Of a stretch of DNA of 64,000 bases, positions 16,879-25,692 are shown in pieces; within the stretch, counting starts at the first letter, position 1, and each line of letters opens with the position of its first letter. This stretch comes from Nannocystis punicea. GTDB taxonomy: Bacteria; Myxococcota_A; Polyangia; Nannocystales; Nannocystaceae. Below the pieces are notes generated by a model. That model saw only the letters and a program-made list of their open reading frames with translations. It did not search any database and had not been told where the DNA came from. Where the stretch lies: positions 6,014,001 through 6,078,000 of the forward strand of contig NZ_CP114040.1 in NCBI RefSeq assembly GCF_026965555.1. The letters are read 5' to 3'. Both the position numbers and the translations under genes were made by a program.

Positions 16879-18050
16879 TTCGCCGTCGCCGGCGCCCCGG
16901 CGCCCTGCCCGGCCTTCGCCGCGCCCGGCGAGCCCTTGCCGTCGTTCGCCGCGCCCGGCGAGCCCTTGCCGTCCGCCGCCGCAGCGGCCCCCGGAGCGCC
17001 CGCCGCACCTGTCCCTTGAGCGCTGTCCTTCGCGTCCTGTCCCTTCGCACCTGCTCCTGGGGCGCTGTCCTTCGCGTCCTGTCCCTGGGAACCTGCCCCT
17101 TGGGCCACATCACTCCCGCCCGCCGCGGCCTCGGCCGGCGCCGGCCCGGGCCGCGACTCGAGCGGGTCGCGCTCGATCTCCTGGATCGCCCACAGCATCG
17201 CCGCCTTCGCCTCCGGGTGGGCCTCTCGCGCGGCGGTGTCGGTCAGCGGCGCCTTGTAGCCGACCAGCCGCTGGCTGCCCATCGCCTCCGCCAGCGCCTG
17301 GCGCACGACAGGGTCCGGCTCGCGCTTCAGCGCGTACAGCAGCGCCAGCGCCGTCCCGTTGTCGCGGGCCGGGATCAGCGCCCGCGCGCACGCGGCCCGC
17401 TGGTCGACCGGCATCACGTAGGTGCCGTCCTTGTTCTGCAGCGTCAGCCCGTCGATGAGCCCGCGGCGGCGCATCTCGTAGGCCGCGTAGGCCTTCGTCG
17501 CCTCCTCGGTGCGGCCCGCCTTCACGTTGACCTCGCCGAGCAGCAGCCACGCCTCGAGGTCGTCGGGGTCGTCCTTCACGACCGCCTCCTGCTCCGGGAT
17601 CGCCGCCTCGAATTGCCCGTCGGCCGCCAGCGCCAGCGCCAGCACCCGCCGCGGCTCGATCTCGTTCGGCAGCAGCGCCAGCGTCTGGCGGTAGAAGGAG
17701 ATGGCCGTGCGGCGGTCGCCCGCCCGCTCGTGCAGCGTCCCCAGCAGCAGGCTCGCGTTGGCCCGCAGCGGCGCGTCGGCGGCGTTGTCGGCGATCTCGC
17801 GCAGGCCCGGCCCGAGCTCGGTCACGATCCGCTGGGGACCGTCCTTGTCCTCCGGCAGCAGCGCCGCCAGCCGCTCCTTCGCCTGCAGGTACAGCTCGGC
17901 GCGCGACTCGTCGGTCGGACCCGCCTTCGCCTCCGGAGCGGCCTTCACCTCGGCGCGCGGCTTCGGCGGGGGCGCCGGCGGCTGCCCCTCCCCGCAAGCA
18001 CCGAGACCGAGGAGCACCACCGCGCACCACCACGCCGAAACTGTTCGCAT
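16875..18050 (-). CDS. TPR lipoprotein with 14-residue C-terminal repeats
   Basis: 391 aa from the ATG ending at 18050. Signal and lipobox VVLLGLGACGEG; residues 60-240 are tetratricopeptide repeats (LLLGTLHERAGDRRTAISFY, LALAADGQFEAAIPEQEAVV, LLLGEVNVKAGRTEEATKAY). The last 100 residues are low complexity: two 14-aa repeats (GQDAKDSAPGAGAK type) encoded by seven consecutive 14-bp modules, then KGSPGAA repeats. First gene of the ABC operon; probably an outer-membrane or periplasmic scaffold for it. Confidence 0.78.
   Translation of the reverse strand: MRTVSAWWCAVVLLGLGACGEGQPPAPPPKPRAEVKAAPEAKAGPTDESRAELYLQAKERLAALLPEDKDGPQRIVTELGPGLREIADNAADAPLRANASLLLGTLHERAGDRRTAISFYRQTLALLPNEIEPRRVLALALAADGQFEAAIPEQEAVVKDDPDDLEAWLLLGEVNVKAGRTEEATKAYAAYEMRRRGLIDGLTLQNKDGTYVMPVDQRAACARALIPARDNGTALALLYALKREPDPVVRQALAEAMGSQRLVGYKAPLTDTAAREAHPEAKAAMLWAIQEIERDPLESRPGPAPAEAAAGGSDVAQGAGSQGQDAKDSAPGAGAKGQDAKDSAQGTGAAGAPGAAAAADGKGSPGAANDGKGSPGAAKAGQGAGAPATAK
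17008..17105. repeat. Seven consecutive 14-bp modules inside a coding sequence
   Basis: Units start at 17008, 17022, 17036, 17050, 17064, 17078 and 17092, each like CCTGTCCCTTCGCA. Because three units equal 14 codons, the array encodes a 14-residue peptide repeat near the C-terminus of the TPR lipoprotein. The reading frame is kept open through it. Confidence 0.85.
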
Positions 18051-18271
18051 GGCCACGGGACAACGCCCTCGGCGACTCGGTTCCCGCGCGCGCGTTCGCT
18101 GCTGCACGCCGGAAAGGTGCCACAGGTCCCGCCCCTTGAACACCCGGCCGCGCGTCCCCCGAGACGACCGCGTCGGTCGAGCGGCCGCAGCGACTCGCGG
18201 GCCCGAACGACGCGCCGACCTCCGCTGCGACGACCTCGCAAACAACAGCGACCCGGGCCCGCTCGAGTCGA

Positions 18272-19771
18272 TCAGCCCAGCACTCGCCGCGGGAACCGCG
18301 GGTGCGTCTCCTCGGGCGCCGCCAGCACCGCCGCGACCGCGTCGGCGATGTCCAGCGCCACCGCGCCCACCGGCAAGCGGTCGCCCGCCGCCCCGTGCAC
18401 GTGCACCCCCACCGTCGCCGCGGCCCACGGCGCCAGCCCTCGCCCGAGCAACGCCGCGATCACCCCCGCCAGACAGTCCCCGCTGCCCGCGGTCGCCAGC
18501 GCCGGCCCACCGCTCACGCACACGGCCAGGCGCGAGCCCTCGGCCACCAGCGTCCCCTCGCCCTTCAGCACCACCGTCGCGCCCGTCACAGTCGCCAGCG
18601 ACCGCGCCGCGAGCGGGCGGTCGGTCTGCACCCGCGCAGCCGTCCACGCCTCGCCTGTCCTCGCGGACAGCAGGCGAGCGGCCTCCGCCGGGTGCGGCGT
18701 GATCACCCGCGGCCTGTGCGACGGCGCCGCGATCTCGGCCAGCGCCGACGCGTCCCACACGGCGGCCCGCGGATCTTCCAGCCACAGCGCCGCCAACCCC
18801 GCGCGATCCTCCGCCCGCACCAGCCCCGGCCCGACCACCAGCACCTTGGCCGCCGGCACCGGCTCGGCGCCGCCGCGCGGCTGCACCATCAATTCCGGCC
18901 GGTGCGCCAGCAGCTGCGCCTGCACCTCGCGATCGTCGGTAGCGATCGTCACCAGCCCCGCCCCGGCCCGCAGCGCCGCCGCCCCGGCCAGCACCGCCGC
19001 GCCCGGCGTCCCCGCCGATCCGCCGACGATCCCCACGTGCCCGCGCTCGCCCTTGTGCCCCCCGGGCCGCAGCCGCGAGATCACGCGCGCCACCTCGGCC
19101 GGGTCGATCAGACATGTCTCATCAGACATGTCCTGAGAGACAATCCCGATGTCGGCCACCACCACCTCGCCGGCCGCCGCGCGCCCGGGCGTCACGTGCA
19201 GCCCCGGCTTCGAGCGCACCAACGTCACCGTGCGGTCGGCCGCGAACGCCGGCCCCGGCACTTCTCCGGTGTCGGCGTCGATCCCGGTCGGGATGTCGAT
19301 CGCCAGCTTCGGCCCCGACCGCGCGTTGGCCCACGCCACCGCCGCCACGAACGGCTGACGCAACGGCGGCGCCGCGCCCGTCCCCAGCATCGCGTCGACG
19401 ATCAGCGCCTCTTCCTGACTCGTCGGCAGGCCGCGAGCGATCGGCACCCCCAGCTTCTCCGCCAGAGCCACCTGCTGCGCCAGCTCCGGGCTTTGGCGTT
19501 CGGTCAGCAGGAACGCCCGCGCCGGCACGCCCCAGCCATGGAGGATCCGCGCCACCGCCACCCCGTCGCCGCCGTTGTTGCCCGGCCCGCACAGCGCCCA
19601 CACCGGCAGCTCGCCGCGCATCGCCAGCGCCTCGCGGGCGCAGCACAGCGCCGCCCGCTCCATCAACACCGGCGACGGCGTCCCCAGCTCCGCGATGGTG
19701 TGGCGGTCGGCCGCGGCCGCCTGGCTCCTCGTCCACAGCGTCGCCCAGGCTCGCGTCATGCCCGGCAGCAT
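18272..19771 (-). CDS. nnr: Bifunctional NAD(P)HX epimerase / ADP-dependent dehydratase
   Basis: Repairs hydrated NADH/NADPH. The N-terminal epimerase domain has CGPGNNGGDGVAVARIL, VDAMLGTG and AIDIPTGIDADTG. The C-terminal carbohydrate-kinase-like dehydratase has VVGPGL, ITPHPAEAARLL, VVLKGEGTLV and ATAGSGDCLAGVIAALL. About 499 aa, as expected for the fused form. The linker between the domains (around SQDMSDETC) is encoded by two 14-bp modules at 19113-19140. A second ATG four codons in is an alternative start. Confidence 0.93.
   Translation of the reverse strand: MLPGMTRAWATLWTRSQAAAADRHTIAELGTPSPVLMERAALCCAREALAMRGELPVWALCGPGNNGGDGVAVARILHGWGVPARAFLLTERQSPELAQQVALAEKLGVPIARGLPTSQEEALIVDAMLGTGAAPPLRQPFVAAVAWANARSGPKLAIDIPTGIDADTGEVPGPAFAADRTVTLVRSKPGLHVTPGRAAAGEVVVADIGIVSQDMSDETCLIDPAEVARVISRLRPGGHKGERGHVGIVGGSAGTPGAAVLAGAAALRAGAGLVTIATDDREVQAQLLAHRPELMVQPRGGAEPVPAAKVLVVGPGLVRAEDRAGLAALWLEDPRAAVWDASALAEIAAPSHRPRVITPHPAEAARLLSARTGEAWTAARVQTDRPLAARSLATVTGATVVLKGEGTLVAEGSRLAVCVSGGPALATAGSGDCLAGVIAALLGRGLAPWAAATVGVHVHGAAGDRLPVGAVALDIADAVAAVLAAPEETHPRFPRRVLG
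19113..19140. repeat. Two 14-bp CATG modules in the nnr interdomain linker
   Basis: CATGTCTCATCAGA followed directly by CATGTCCTGAGAGA, in frame, at the junction of the two enzyme domains. A further single module lies at 18654-18667 within the dehydratase domain. Confidence 0.8.
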
Positions 19772-19822
19772 AACCGCTCCCGCCCGCGCGTGCGAGCGCC
19801 CGGCCGCCGGCTCGGCGAATCA

Positions 19823-19850
19823 CATGTCCCGAAGGTCATGTCCTTGCCGA
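19823..19850. repeat. Two 14-bp CATG modules between divergent genes
   Basis: Units at 19823 and 19837 lie between the nnr start and the start of the lipoprotein at 19881, 31 bases upstream of that ATG. They could act as an operator or 5'-UTR hairpin as easily as a neutral insertion. Confidence 0.65.
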
Positions 19851-19880
19851 CGTCGACCCTTCCTGCCATCCTCGGCCGCG

Positions 19881-20630
19881 ATGGGTCGGGTGCATCCTCG
19901 TCGGTCCGCCAGCGCGTGTGTTCGGCTGCCCGGGCTCGTCGCGCTGCTCGCCGCGCTCCCGGCCTGCATGTCCTACGGCCCGCCCGTGCGCAGCCCCGGC
20001 TACGGCGCCCCCGGACGGATCCGCCAGGGCCAGCTCGAGCTCGGCGGCGCCGTCGCCCACCCCGGCAATCCCGGCAGCGGCGGCCCGTTCATCGGCTACG
20101 GCGTGCGCGACTGGGCCAGCGTCGAGGTCGGCGCCGACTTCTCGTTCCGCCAGTGGGCCCTCGGCTACCTCGGCGGCCGCTTCACCTACGCGCCCAACCG
20201 CGACCGCAAGCTCCACGGCGCCCTCGACGGCGAGCTCGGCGTCGGCGGCGGCGCCGGCGGCCACTTCTACTGCCCCCAGCAGCCGTGCGCCGACGCCCGC
20301 GGCTGGAGCGAGCGCGCCGCGCTCGGCGGCTACGTCGGCGGCGGCGCCGGTTATCACTTCAGCTTTTTCGCCCTCTACGCCCGCGGCCGCCTCCAGGCCA
20401 CCGCCGCCGAGGGCCTGCCCTCCACGCTGTTCGGCAGCCTCCACGGCGGCATGCAGTTCCGGATCGCCCGCCACGTCGACATCTTCGCCAGCGGCGGCGT
20501 GTTCGGCCTCCACAACCGCGAGGGCGGCGAGGTGAACCCCTACTGGGACGTCGGCCTCTCGGTCTACTTCGACGTCGTCCGCCGCAAGCAGCAGCCCGCC
20601 GCACGCCTGCCGTTCCGCATGTCCTTCTGA
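19881..20630 (+). CDS. Outer-membrane lipoprotein, 249 aa, unknown function
   Basis: Signal and lipobox LVALLAALPACMS at about residue 32. The rest has alternating Gly-rich amphipathic strands (LELGGAVAHPGNPGSGG, VEVGADFSFRQWALGYLGGRF, FFALYARGRLQ, YWDVGLSVYFDVV), consistent with an eight-strand barrel. The last four residues and the TGA stop are encoded by a 14-bp module (20618-20631), so the module appears to have supplied the gene's end. Confidence 0.62.
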   Translation: MGRVHPRRSASACVRLPGLVALLAALPACMSYGPPVRSPGYGAPGRIRQGQLELGGAVAHPGNPGSGGPFIGYGVRDWASVEVGADFSFRQWALGYLGGRFTYAPNRDRKLHGALDGELGVGGGAGGHFYCPQQPCADARGWSERAALGGYVGGGAGYHFSFFALYARGRLQATAAEGLPSTLFGSLHGGMQFRIARHVDIFASGGVFGLHNREGGEVNPYWDVGLSVYFDVVRRKQQPAARLPFRMSF

Positions 20631-20645
20631 ACATGTCCGAAAGGA
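20618..20645. repeat. Two 14-bp CATG modules containing a stop codon
   Basis: CATGTCCTTCTGAA (holding the TGA of the upstream gene) and CATGTCCGAAAGGA. They can pair as a hairpin and may serve as its terminator. Confidence 0.7.
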
Positions 20646-20723
20646 CTACCTGCTGACCAGCGCCGCCCCTGGCCTGCGCAGCCGCTACCTGCCCGCCGCG
20701 ACCTCTGCTACGCTGATCGTGGC

Positions 20724-21311
20724 ATGGGCGACCCACAGCGCAAGCTCCCCGACCCGTTGACCGTCGACGAGTTCCTCGCCATCACGTGGCCAGAAGGCGC
20801 GCGCCACGAGCTCCACGGCGGGCACGTCGTCTCCATGGCCCCGCCAATGCGGGCGCACCACAGCCTTGTGACGAAGCTGAGTCACGCCATCGGCCCCGTG
20901 CTCAACGATTGCTGCGAAGTTCTGACGGACGCAGGTATCGTCCCGACGCTCAGGCGACACACGTACTACCAGGTCGACCTGCTCGTCACGTGCGAGCCGC
21001 CCGAGCCGCGCCAGCGCATGATCCACGCCCCCGTGCTGCTCGTCGAGGTCCTGTCCCCGAGCACCCAGGCGATCGATCGCAACCGCAAGCTGCCCGATTA
21101 TCGCCAGATCGCCAGCGTCCAAGAGGTCGTGCTCGTCGACAGCGAGGCCATGCACGTCGAGCTCTACCGCCGCTTCGACGGCACGCGCTGGCTCAGCGAG
21201 ATCCTGCGCGAGCCGGCCGACATCCTCAACCTCGACAGCGTCGGCCTCGACCTCTCGCTCGCCGACCTCTACAGCCGCGTCGTCTTCCCCGCCGAAGAGG
21301 CAGCGGGCTGA
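20724..21311 (+). CDS. Uma2-family (DUF820) restriction-endonuclease-fold protein, copy 1
   Basis: 195 aa. PD-(D/E)XK nuclease landmarks: the Asp in YYQVDLLV, the VLLVEVLSPST strand and RKLPDYR lysine, and the VVLVDSE strand. Uma2 proteins are widespread, expanded, mostly uncharacterised nuclease-fold proteins. Followed 28 bases later by a second copy, so the two probably form one transcript. Confidence 0.88.
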   Translation: MGDPQRKLPDPLTVDEFLAITWPEGARHELHGGHVVSMAPPMRAHHSLVTKLSHAIGPVLNDCCEVLTDAGIVPTLRRHTYYQVDLLVTCEPPEPRQRMIHAPVLLVEVLSPSTQAIDRNRKLPDYRQIASVQEVVLVDSEAMHVELYRRFDGTRWLSEILREPADILNLDSVGLDLSLADLYSRVVFPAEEAAG

Positions 21312-21339
21312 TCAGTCCCGAACACGGGGTTTCGCCGTC

Positions 21340-21939
21340 ATGGGCCATCCACGGCCGAAATCCGGCCCCGTCATCACGCTCGCCGAGTTCTACGCGCTCA
21401 CCTGGTCGGACGACCTCCGCCGCGAGCTGCACGAAGGCCAGATCGTCGCCATGGCCCCGCCGAAGAACGCTCACGGGACCATTACGGCCAACCTCGTCAC
21501 CGCCCTCAAGATCGCCCTCCGCAACCGTCGCCCCTGCCGCGTCCAGACCGCCGCCGGCATCCTCCCGCCCACGCGCGAGCGCTCCTATTACCAGGCCGAC
21601 CTGCTCGTCACCCGCGAGCCCTCGCGCCCGGGTGACCGCGACGTCGCCGCCCCGCTCTTCGTGTGCGAGGTCCTGTCAGAAAGCACCGAGCTCTTCGATC
21701 GCCGGTGCAAGGTCCCCGACTACCGCGCGATCGCCAGCGTGCGCGAGGTCCTGCTCGTCGACAGCGAGCGCATGTTCGTCGAGCTCCACCGGCGGCTCGA
21801 CGAGCGCCGTTGGCTCACCGAGATCTTGCAGCGCCCGCACGACGAGTTGACGCTCGAGACTGCCGGCGTGAAGCTCGCGCTGCTCGACCTCTACGAGGAC
21901 GTCGCGCTGCCCGCGACCAACCTCGAGCTCCCGCTCTGA
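21340..21939 (+). CDS. Uma2-family (DUF820) nuclease-fold protein, copy 2
   Basis: 199 aa, clear paralogue of the preceding gene: LAEFYALTWSDDLRRELHEG parallels VDEFLAITWPEGARHELHGG, with YYQADLLV, LFVCEVLSEST, CKVPDYR and VLLVDSE in the same order. The nuclease residues (Asp, Glu, Lys) are retained. A 14-bp module begins directly at its stop codon (21940). Confidence 0.88.
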   Translation: MGHPRPKSGPVITLAEFYALTWSDDLRRELHEGQIVAMAPPKNAHGTITANLVTALKIALRNRRPCRVQTAAGILPPTRERSYYQADLLVTREPSRPGDRDVAAPLFVCEVLSESTELFDRRCKVPDYRAIASVREVLLVDSERMFVELHRRLDERRWLTEILQRPHDELTLETAGVKLALLDLYEDVALPATNLELPL

Positions 21940-21967
21940 CCTGTCCCTGGGGACAGTCCCTCGCCGT
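21940..21967. repeat. 14-bp module at a gene end
   Basis: CCTGTCCCTGGGGA plus CAGTCC gives the hairpin CTGTCC-CTGG-GGACAG immediately after the second Uma2 stop. It is a plausible terminator. Confidence 0.6.
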
Positions 21968-22047
21968 GAATTCCCTCTCCGGCGGCCCTTGCGAGCAAGC
22001 GCACGCGCCTCGCCGCCTGCATTTCTTTCTCGTACAATCCGCCCGCC

Positions 22048-24099
22048 ATGCCCGATCCGTTGCGCGCCTGTGCGGTCTCCTTCCTCAACGCCTGGCCGCT
22101 CGTTCAACCGCTCCTCGGCGAGGTTCTCCCGGCCGATCGGATCCCGCGCCAGCCGGACGGCACCCCGCTGTTCGACCTGAGCCTCGTGCTCCCCAGCGAG
22201 TGCGCGCGGCGCCTGGAGACCGGCGAATGTGACGTCGCCCTCGTCCCGGTCGCCGCCTGCGCCGCGCACCCCGAGTGGGAGGTCGTGCCCGAGGTCGGCA
22301 TCGGCTGCCGCGGCCCTGTTCATTCCGTCCTGTTGGTCTCGCAGGTCCCTCTGCAGCAGATCGAGCGGATCTACCTCGACGCCGCCTCGCGCACCTCCGT
22401 CATCCTCGTGCAGCTCCTGCTGCGCGCCCAGGGCCTCCACCCCGAGTGCGTCCACGCCCCCCACCGCGAGGGCGCCGGCATGGTCCAGGGCACCCACGCC
22501 GCCCTCGTGATCGGCGACGCCGCCATGGCGCTGCACGAGCGCTTCCCCCACGTCTTCGACCTCGGCGCCCTGTGGCTGGCGCAGACCGGCCTCCCGTTCG
22601 TGTTTGCGGTCTGGGCCGCCCGGCCCGGCGCGCTCACGCCCGCCCACGTCACCGCCTTGCAGGAGGCCCGCGCCTACGGCCTCAAGCACGCCGAGGAGCT
22701 CGCCCACGGCTTCCGCGAGCAGCAGCTGCGCGCCGGTCTGTCCGCGCGCGACCTGCTCAGCGACAACGCCTACGCCAACTACCTCCGGCGCTCGATCCGC
22801 TACGGCCTCTCCACCAAGGAGCGCGAGGGCGTGGTCGAGTTCCTCTCGCGGGCCACCGCCGCCGACCTCCTCACGATCCCCGGCCACGACCCCGAGGACC
22901 CGGTCCATATCCGCTTCGCCGGCGGTGCTGCGCCCGAAGCGCTGGTCGCCGCTCGCCGACCGCGGCCGCCGCTCGCGGCCGACGAGTTGCTCGCGCGTGC
23001 CGCCGCCGGCGGTCGCCTCGACCTCGCCGAGGGCATCTTCCTCTACGAGCACGCCGACCTCATGGCGCTCGGCGCGGCCGCCGACGCGCGTCGCGCCGCG
23101 CTCCACCCCGAGGGCGTCGTCACCTACATCATCGACCGTAATGTAAACTATACAAACGTGTGCGTAACGCGTTGTAAGTTCTGCAATTTTTACACACCAC
23201 CCGGCGCCAAGGGCGGCTACGTCCTGAGCCGCGAGGAGCTCGCTCGCAAGTTCCGCGAGACCGAGGAATTGGGCGGCGTCCAGATCCTCCTTCAGGGCGG
23301 CCTCAACCCCGAGCTCGGGCTCGAGTGGTACGAGGACTTCTTCCGCTGGACCAAGGCCAACTTCCGGCTCGCGTTGCACGCGCTGTCGCCGACCGAGATC
23401 ATTCACATCGCCCAGCTCGAGGACTTGCCGATCCGGGACGTCCTCGTCCGGCTGCGCGCGGCCGGCATGGACAGCTTGCCGGGCGGCGGCGCCGAGATCC
23501 TGGACGACGAGATCCGCGCCCGGATCTCGCCCTTCAAGAACACCGCGGACGAGTGGCTTGCGGTCATGCGCGAGGCCCACGCCCTCGGCATGAAGACCAC
23601 CGCGACCATGGTGTTCGGCTTCCAGGAGACCGCCGAGCAGCTGGTGCACCACATGGACCGCGTCCGCAGCCTGCAGGACGAGACCGGCGGGTTCACGGCC
23701 TTCATCACCTGGCCGTTCCAGGCCGACGGCACCCGGCTCAAGCTGCGCGACGACACCAGCCCGCTGCGGTACTTGCGAGTACAAGCGCTGGCGCGGCTCT
23801 ACCTCGACAACGTCCCCAACCTGCAGGTCAGCTGGCCGACCCTCGGGCCCGAGATCGGCGAGGTCGCCCTGCGCTTCGGCGCAAACGACTTCGGCTCGGT
23901 GATGATCGAGGAGAACGTCGTCTCACAGGCCGGTGCGCGGTTCATGATGAGCGCCGCCGAGATCGAGACCCACATCCGGCTCGCCGGCTTCCTCCCGGCC
24001 CGGCGGAACATGCGTTACGACCGTCTGCCCGGCGTTCCGTCGGCCGGCGCGCCGGTCGCCACGCCGACCTCCGCGAGCGGCGAGCTCGGGGTCTTGTGA
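22048..24099 (+). CDS. mqnAC: Fused MqnA-MqnC, futalosine-pathway menaquinone enzyme
   Basis: 683 aa. Residues 5-280 match MqnA (chorismate dehydratase: AVSFLNAWPLV, DVALVPVAA, HSVLLVSQVPL, RTSVILVQLLL). Residues 300-675 match MqnC, the radical-SAM cyclic dehypoxanthine futalosine synthase: VTYIIDRNVNYTNVC, cluster motif C372-x3-C376-x2-C379, VQILLQGGLNPELG, GGGAEIL, FITWPFQ, ANDFGSVMIEENVV. The two catalyse the first and a later step of the alternative menaquinone route. They are normally separate genes. The codons around the cluster motif are unusually AT-rich (see findings). The product quinone suits the downstream Na+-NQR. Confidence 0.92.
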   Translation: MPDPLRACAVSFLNAWPLVQPLLGEVLPADRIPRQPDGTPLFDLSLVLPSECARRLETGECDVALVPVAACAAHPEWEVVPEVGIGCRGPVHSVLLVSQVPLQQIERIYLDAASRTSVILVQLLLRAQGLHPECVHAPHREGAGMVQGTHAALVIGDAAMALHERFPHVFDLGALWLAQTGLPFVFAVWAARPGALTPAHVTALQEARAYGLKHAEELAHGFREQQLRAGLSARDLLSDNAYANYLRRSIRYGLSTKEREGVVEFLSRATAADLLTIPGHDPEDPVHIRFAGGAAPEALVAARRPRPPLAADELLARAAAGGRLDLAEGIFLYEHADLMALGAAADARRAALHPEGVVTYIIDRNVNYTNVCVTRCKFCNFYTPPGAKGGYVLSREELARKFRETEELGGVQILLQGGLNPELGLEWYEDFFRWTKANFRLALHALSPTEIIHIAQLEDLPIRDVLVRLRAAGMDSLPGGGAEILDDEIRARISPFKNTADEWLAVMREAHALGMKTTATMVFGFQETAEQLVHHMDRVRSLQDETGGFTAFITWPFQADGTRLKLRDDTSPLRYLRVQALARLYLDNVPNLQVSWPTLGPEIGEVALRFGANDFGSVMIEENVVSQAGARFMMSAAEIETHIRLAGFLPARRNMRYDRLPGVPSAGAPVATPTSASGELGVL

Positions 24100-24301
24100 C
24101 CCCTCGCACGTCCGCGAGCGGCCGGCCGCACTCCGAAAAAACCCGCGAACATAGTAAACGCCCCCCAGGGCTATCCGAGCGGTCTTTCGGACCGGTTCGG
24201 GCCGCCTCACTCCACGAGCCTCCGGGCTCCGAAACTTCACGACCGGATCTGCCCCAGCGACAGCCTTCGGGCCCGAATCGGTCCGCGCAAGAACCCGCAC
24301 C

Positions 24302-25687
24302 ATGACAGTACATCGGATCAAAAAGGGACTCGACCTCCCGATCACCGGCGCACCGCAGCAGGTGATCGAGGCCGGCTCGTCCGTACGTCACGTCGCCCTG
24401 CTCGGCGCCGATTACGTGGGCATGAAGCCGAAGATGGAGGTCAAGGTCGGCGACGCCGTCAAGCGCGGACAGCTCCTCTTCGAGGATCGCAAGGCCCCCG
24501 GCGTGCGCTTCACCGCCCCGGGCGCCGGCTCGGTGGTCGCGATTCACCGCGGCGAGAAGCGGGCCTTCGTCTCGCTGGTCATCGCCCTCAACGAGCGCGA
24601 GGTCGCCGGTCAACCTGGCCCCGAGGACAGGGTCACGTTCGCCAGCTACACCCGCAAGCCGGTCGAGCAGCTCGGCGCCGACGAGGTCAAGGCGCTGCTG
24701 GTCGAGTCGGGCCTGTGGACCGCCCTGCGGCAGCGCCCCTTCTCGCGCGTCCCCAGCCCCGAGTCGACCCCGCGCGCGCTGTTCGTCACCGCGATCGACA
24801 CCAGCCCGCTCTCGGCCGACGTCAGCGTGGTGCTCAAGGGTCACGAGGGCGACTTCCAGCGCGGCCTGGCCGTCCTGAGCAAGCTCGCGCCGAAGACCTA
24901 CCTGTGCAAGGGCCCCGGCCTCAACCTCGACGGCGGCTCCGGCGTGCGCGTCGAGACCTTCGAGGGTCCGCACCCGGCCGGCCTGGTCGGCACGCACATC
25001 CACGTGCTCGAGCCGGTCAACCGCGAGCGGGTCGTCTGGCACATCGGCTACCAGGACGTCGTCGCCGTCGGCCGCCTGTTCGCCACCGGCGAGCTCGACT
25101 TCACCCGCGTCGTCGCCCTCGGCGGCCCGGTCGCCCAGCGGCCGCGCCTGCTCAGCACCCGCAACGGCGCCAGCCTCGACGAGCTGACCGCCGGCGAGCT
25201 CAAGACCTCGTCCGCCGGCGAGAACCGGGTCATCAGCGGCTCCGTGTTCGGCGGGCGCAAGGCCCTCGGCGAGGCCGACGGCTACCTCGGCCGCTACGTC
25301 AACCAGGTCAGCGTCCTGGCCGAGGGCCGGCAGCGCGAGCTGCTCGGCTGGCTCGCCCCGGGCGCCGGCAAGTACAGCACCATCCCGGTCTACTTCGGCT
25401 ACCTGGCCAAGCTGTTCGGCAAGAAGTTCGACTTCACGACCACGACCAACGGCTCGCCGCGGGCCATGGTCCCGATCGGCATGTACGAGCGCGTCATGCC
25501 GCTCGACATCCTGCCGACCTTCCTCCTCCGCTCGCTCCTGGTCGGCGACACCGACCGGGCCGTCGAGCTCGGCGCGCTCGAGCTCGACGAGGAGGACCTG
25601 GCGCTGTGCACCTTCGTCGACCCGGGTAAGTCGGACTTCGGCGCCGTGTTGCGGCAAAACCTCAACGAGATCGAGAAAGAGGGCTGA
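24302..25687 (+). CDS. nqrA: Na+-translocating NADH:quinone reductase subunit A
   Basis: 461 aa, ATG at 24302. Begins VHRIKKGLDLPITGAPQQ, the conserved NqrA N-terminus, with GADYVGMKPKMEVKVGDAVK, FTAPGAGSVVAIHRGEKRA, TRVVALGGPVAQRPRLL and GEADGYLGRYVNQ further on. NqrA is the cytoplasmic subunit of the six-subunit sodium pump. First gene of nqrABCDEF-apbE-nqrM. The 202 bases upstream hold the likely promoter region but no clear -35/-10 that I can defend. Confidence 0.96.
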   Translation: MTVHRIKKGLDLPITGAPQQVIEAGSSVRHVALLGADYVGMKPKMEVKVGDAVKRGQLLFEDRKAPGVRFTAPGAGSVVAIHRGEKRAFVSLVIALNEREVAGQPGPEDRVTFASYTRKPVEQLGADEVKALLVESGLWTALRQRPFSRVPSPESTPRALFVTAIDTSPLSADVSVVLKGHEGDFQRGLAVLSKLAPKTYLCKGPGLNLDGGSGVRVETFEGPHPAGLVGTHIHVLEPVNRERVVWHIGYQDVVAVGRLFATGELDFTRVVALGGPVAQRPRLLSTRNGASLDELTAGELKTSSAGENRVISGSVFGGRKALGEADGYLGRYVNQVSVLAEGRQRELLGWLAPGAGKYSTIPVYFGYLAKLFGKKFDFTTTTNGSPRAMVPIGMYERVMPLDILPTFLLRSLLVGDTDRAVELGALELDEEDLALCTFVDPGKSDFGAVLRQNLNEIEKEG

Positions 25688-25692
25688 CGCAG

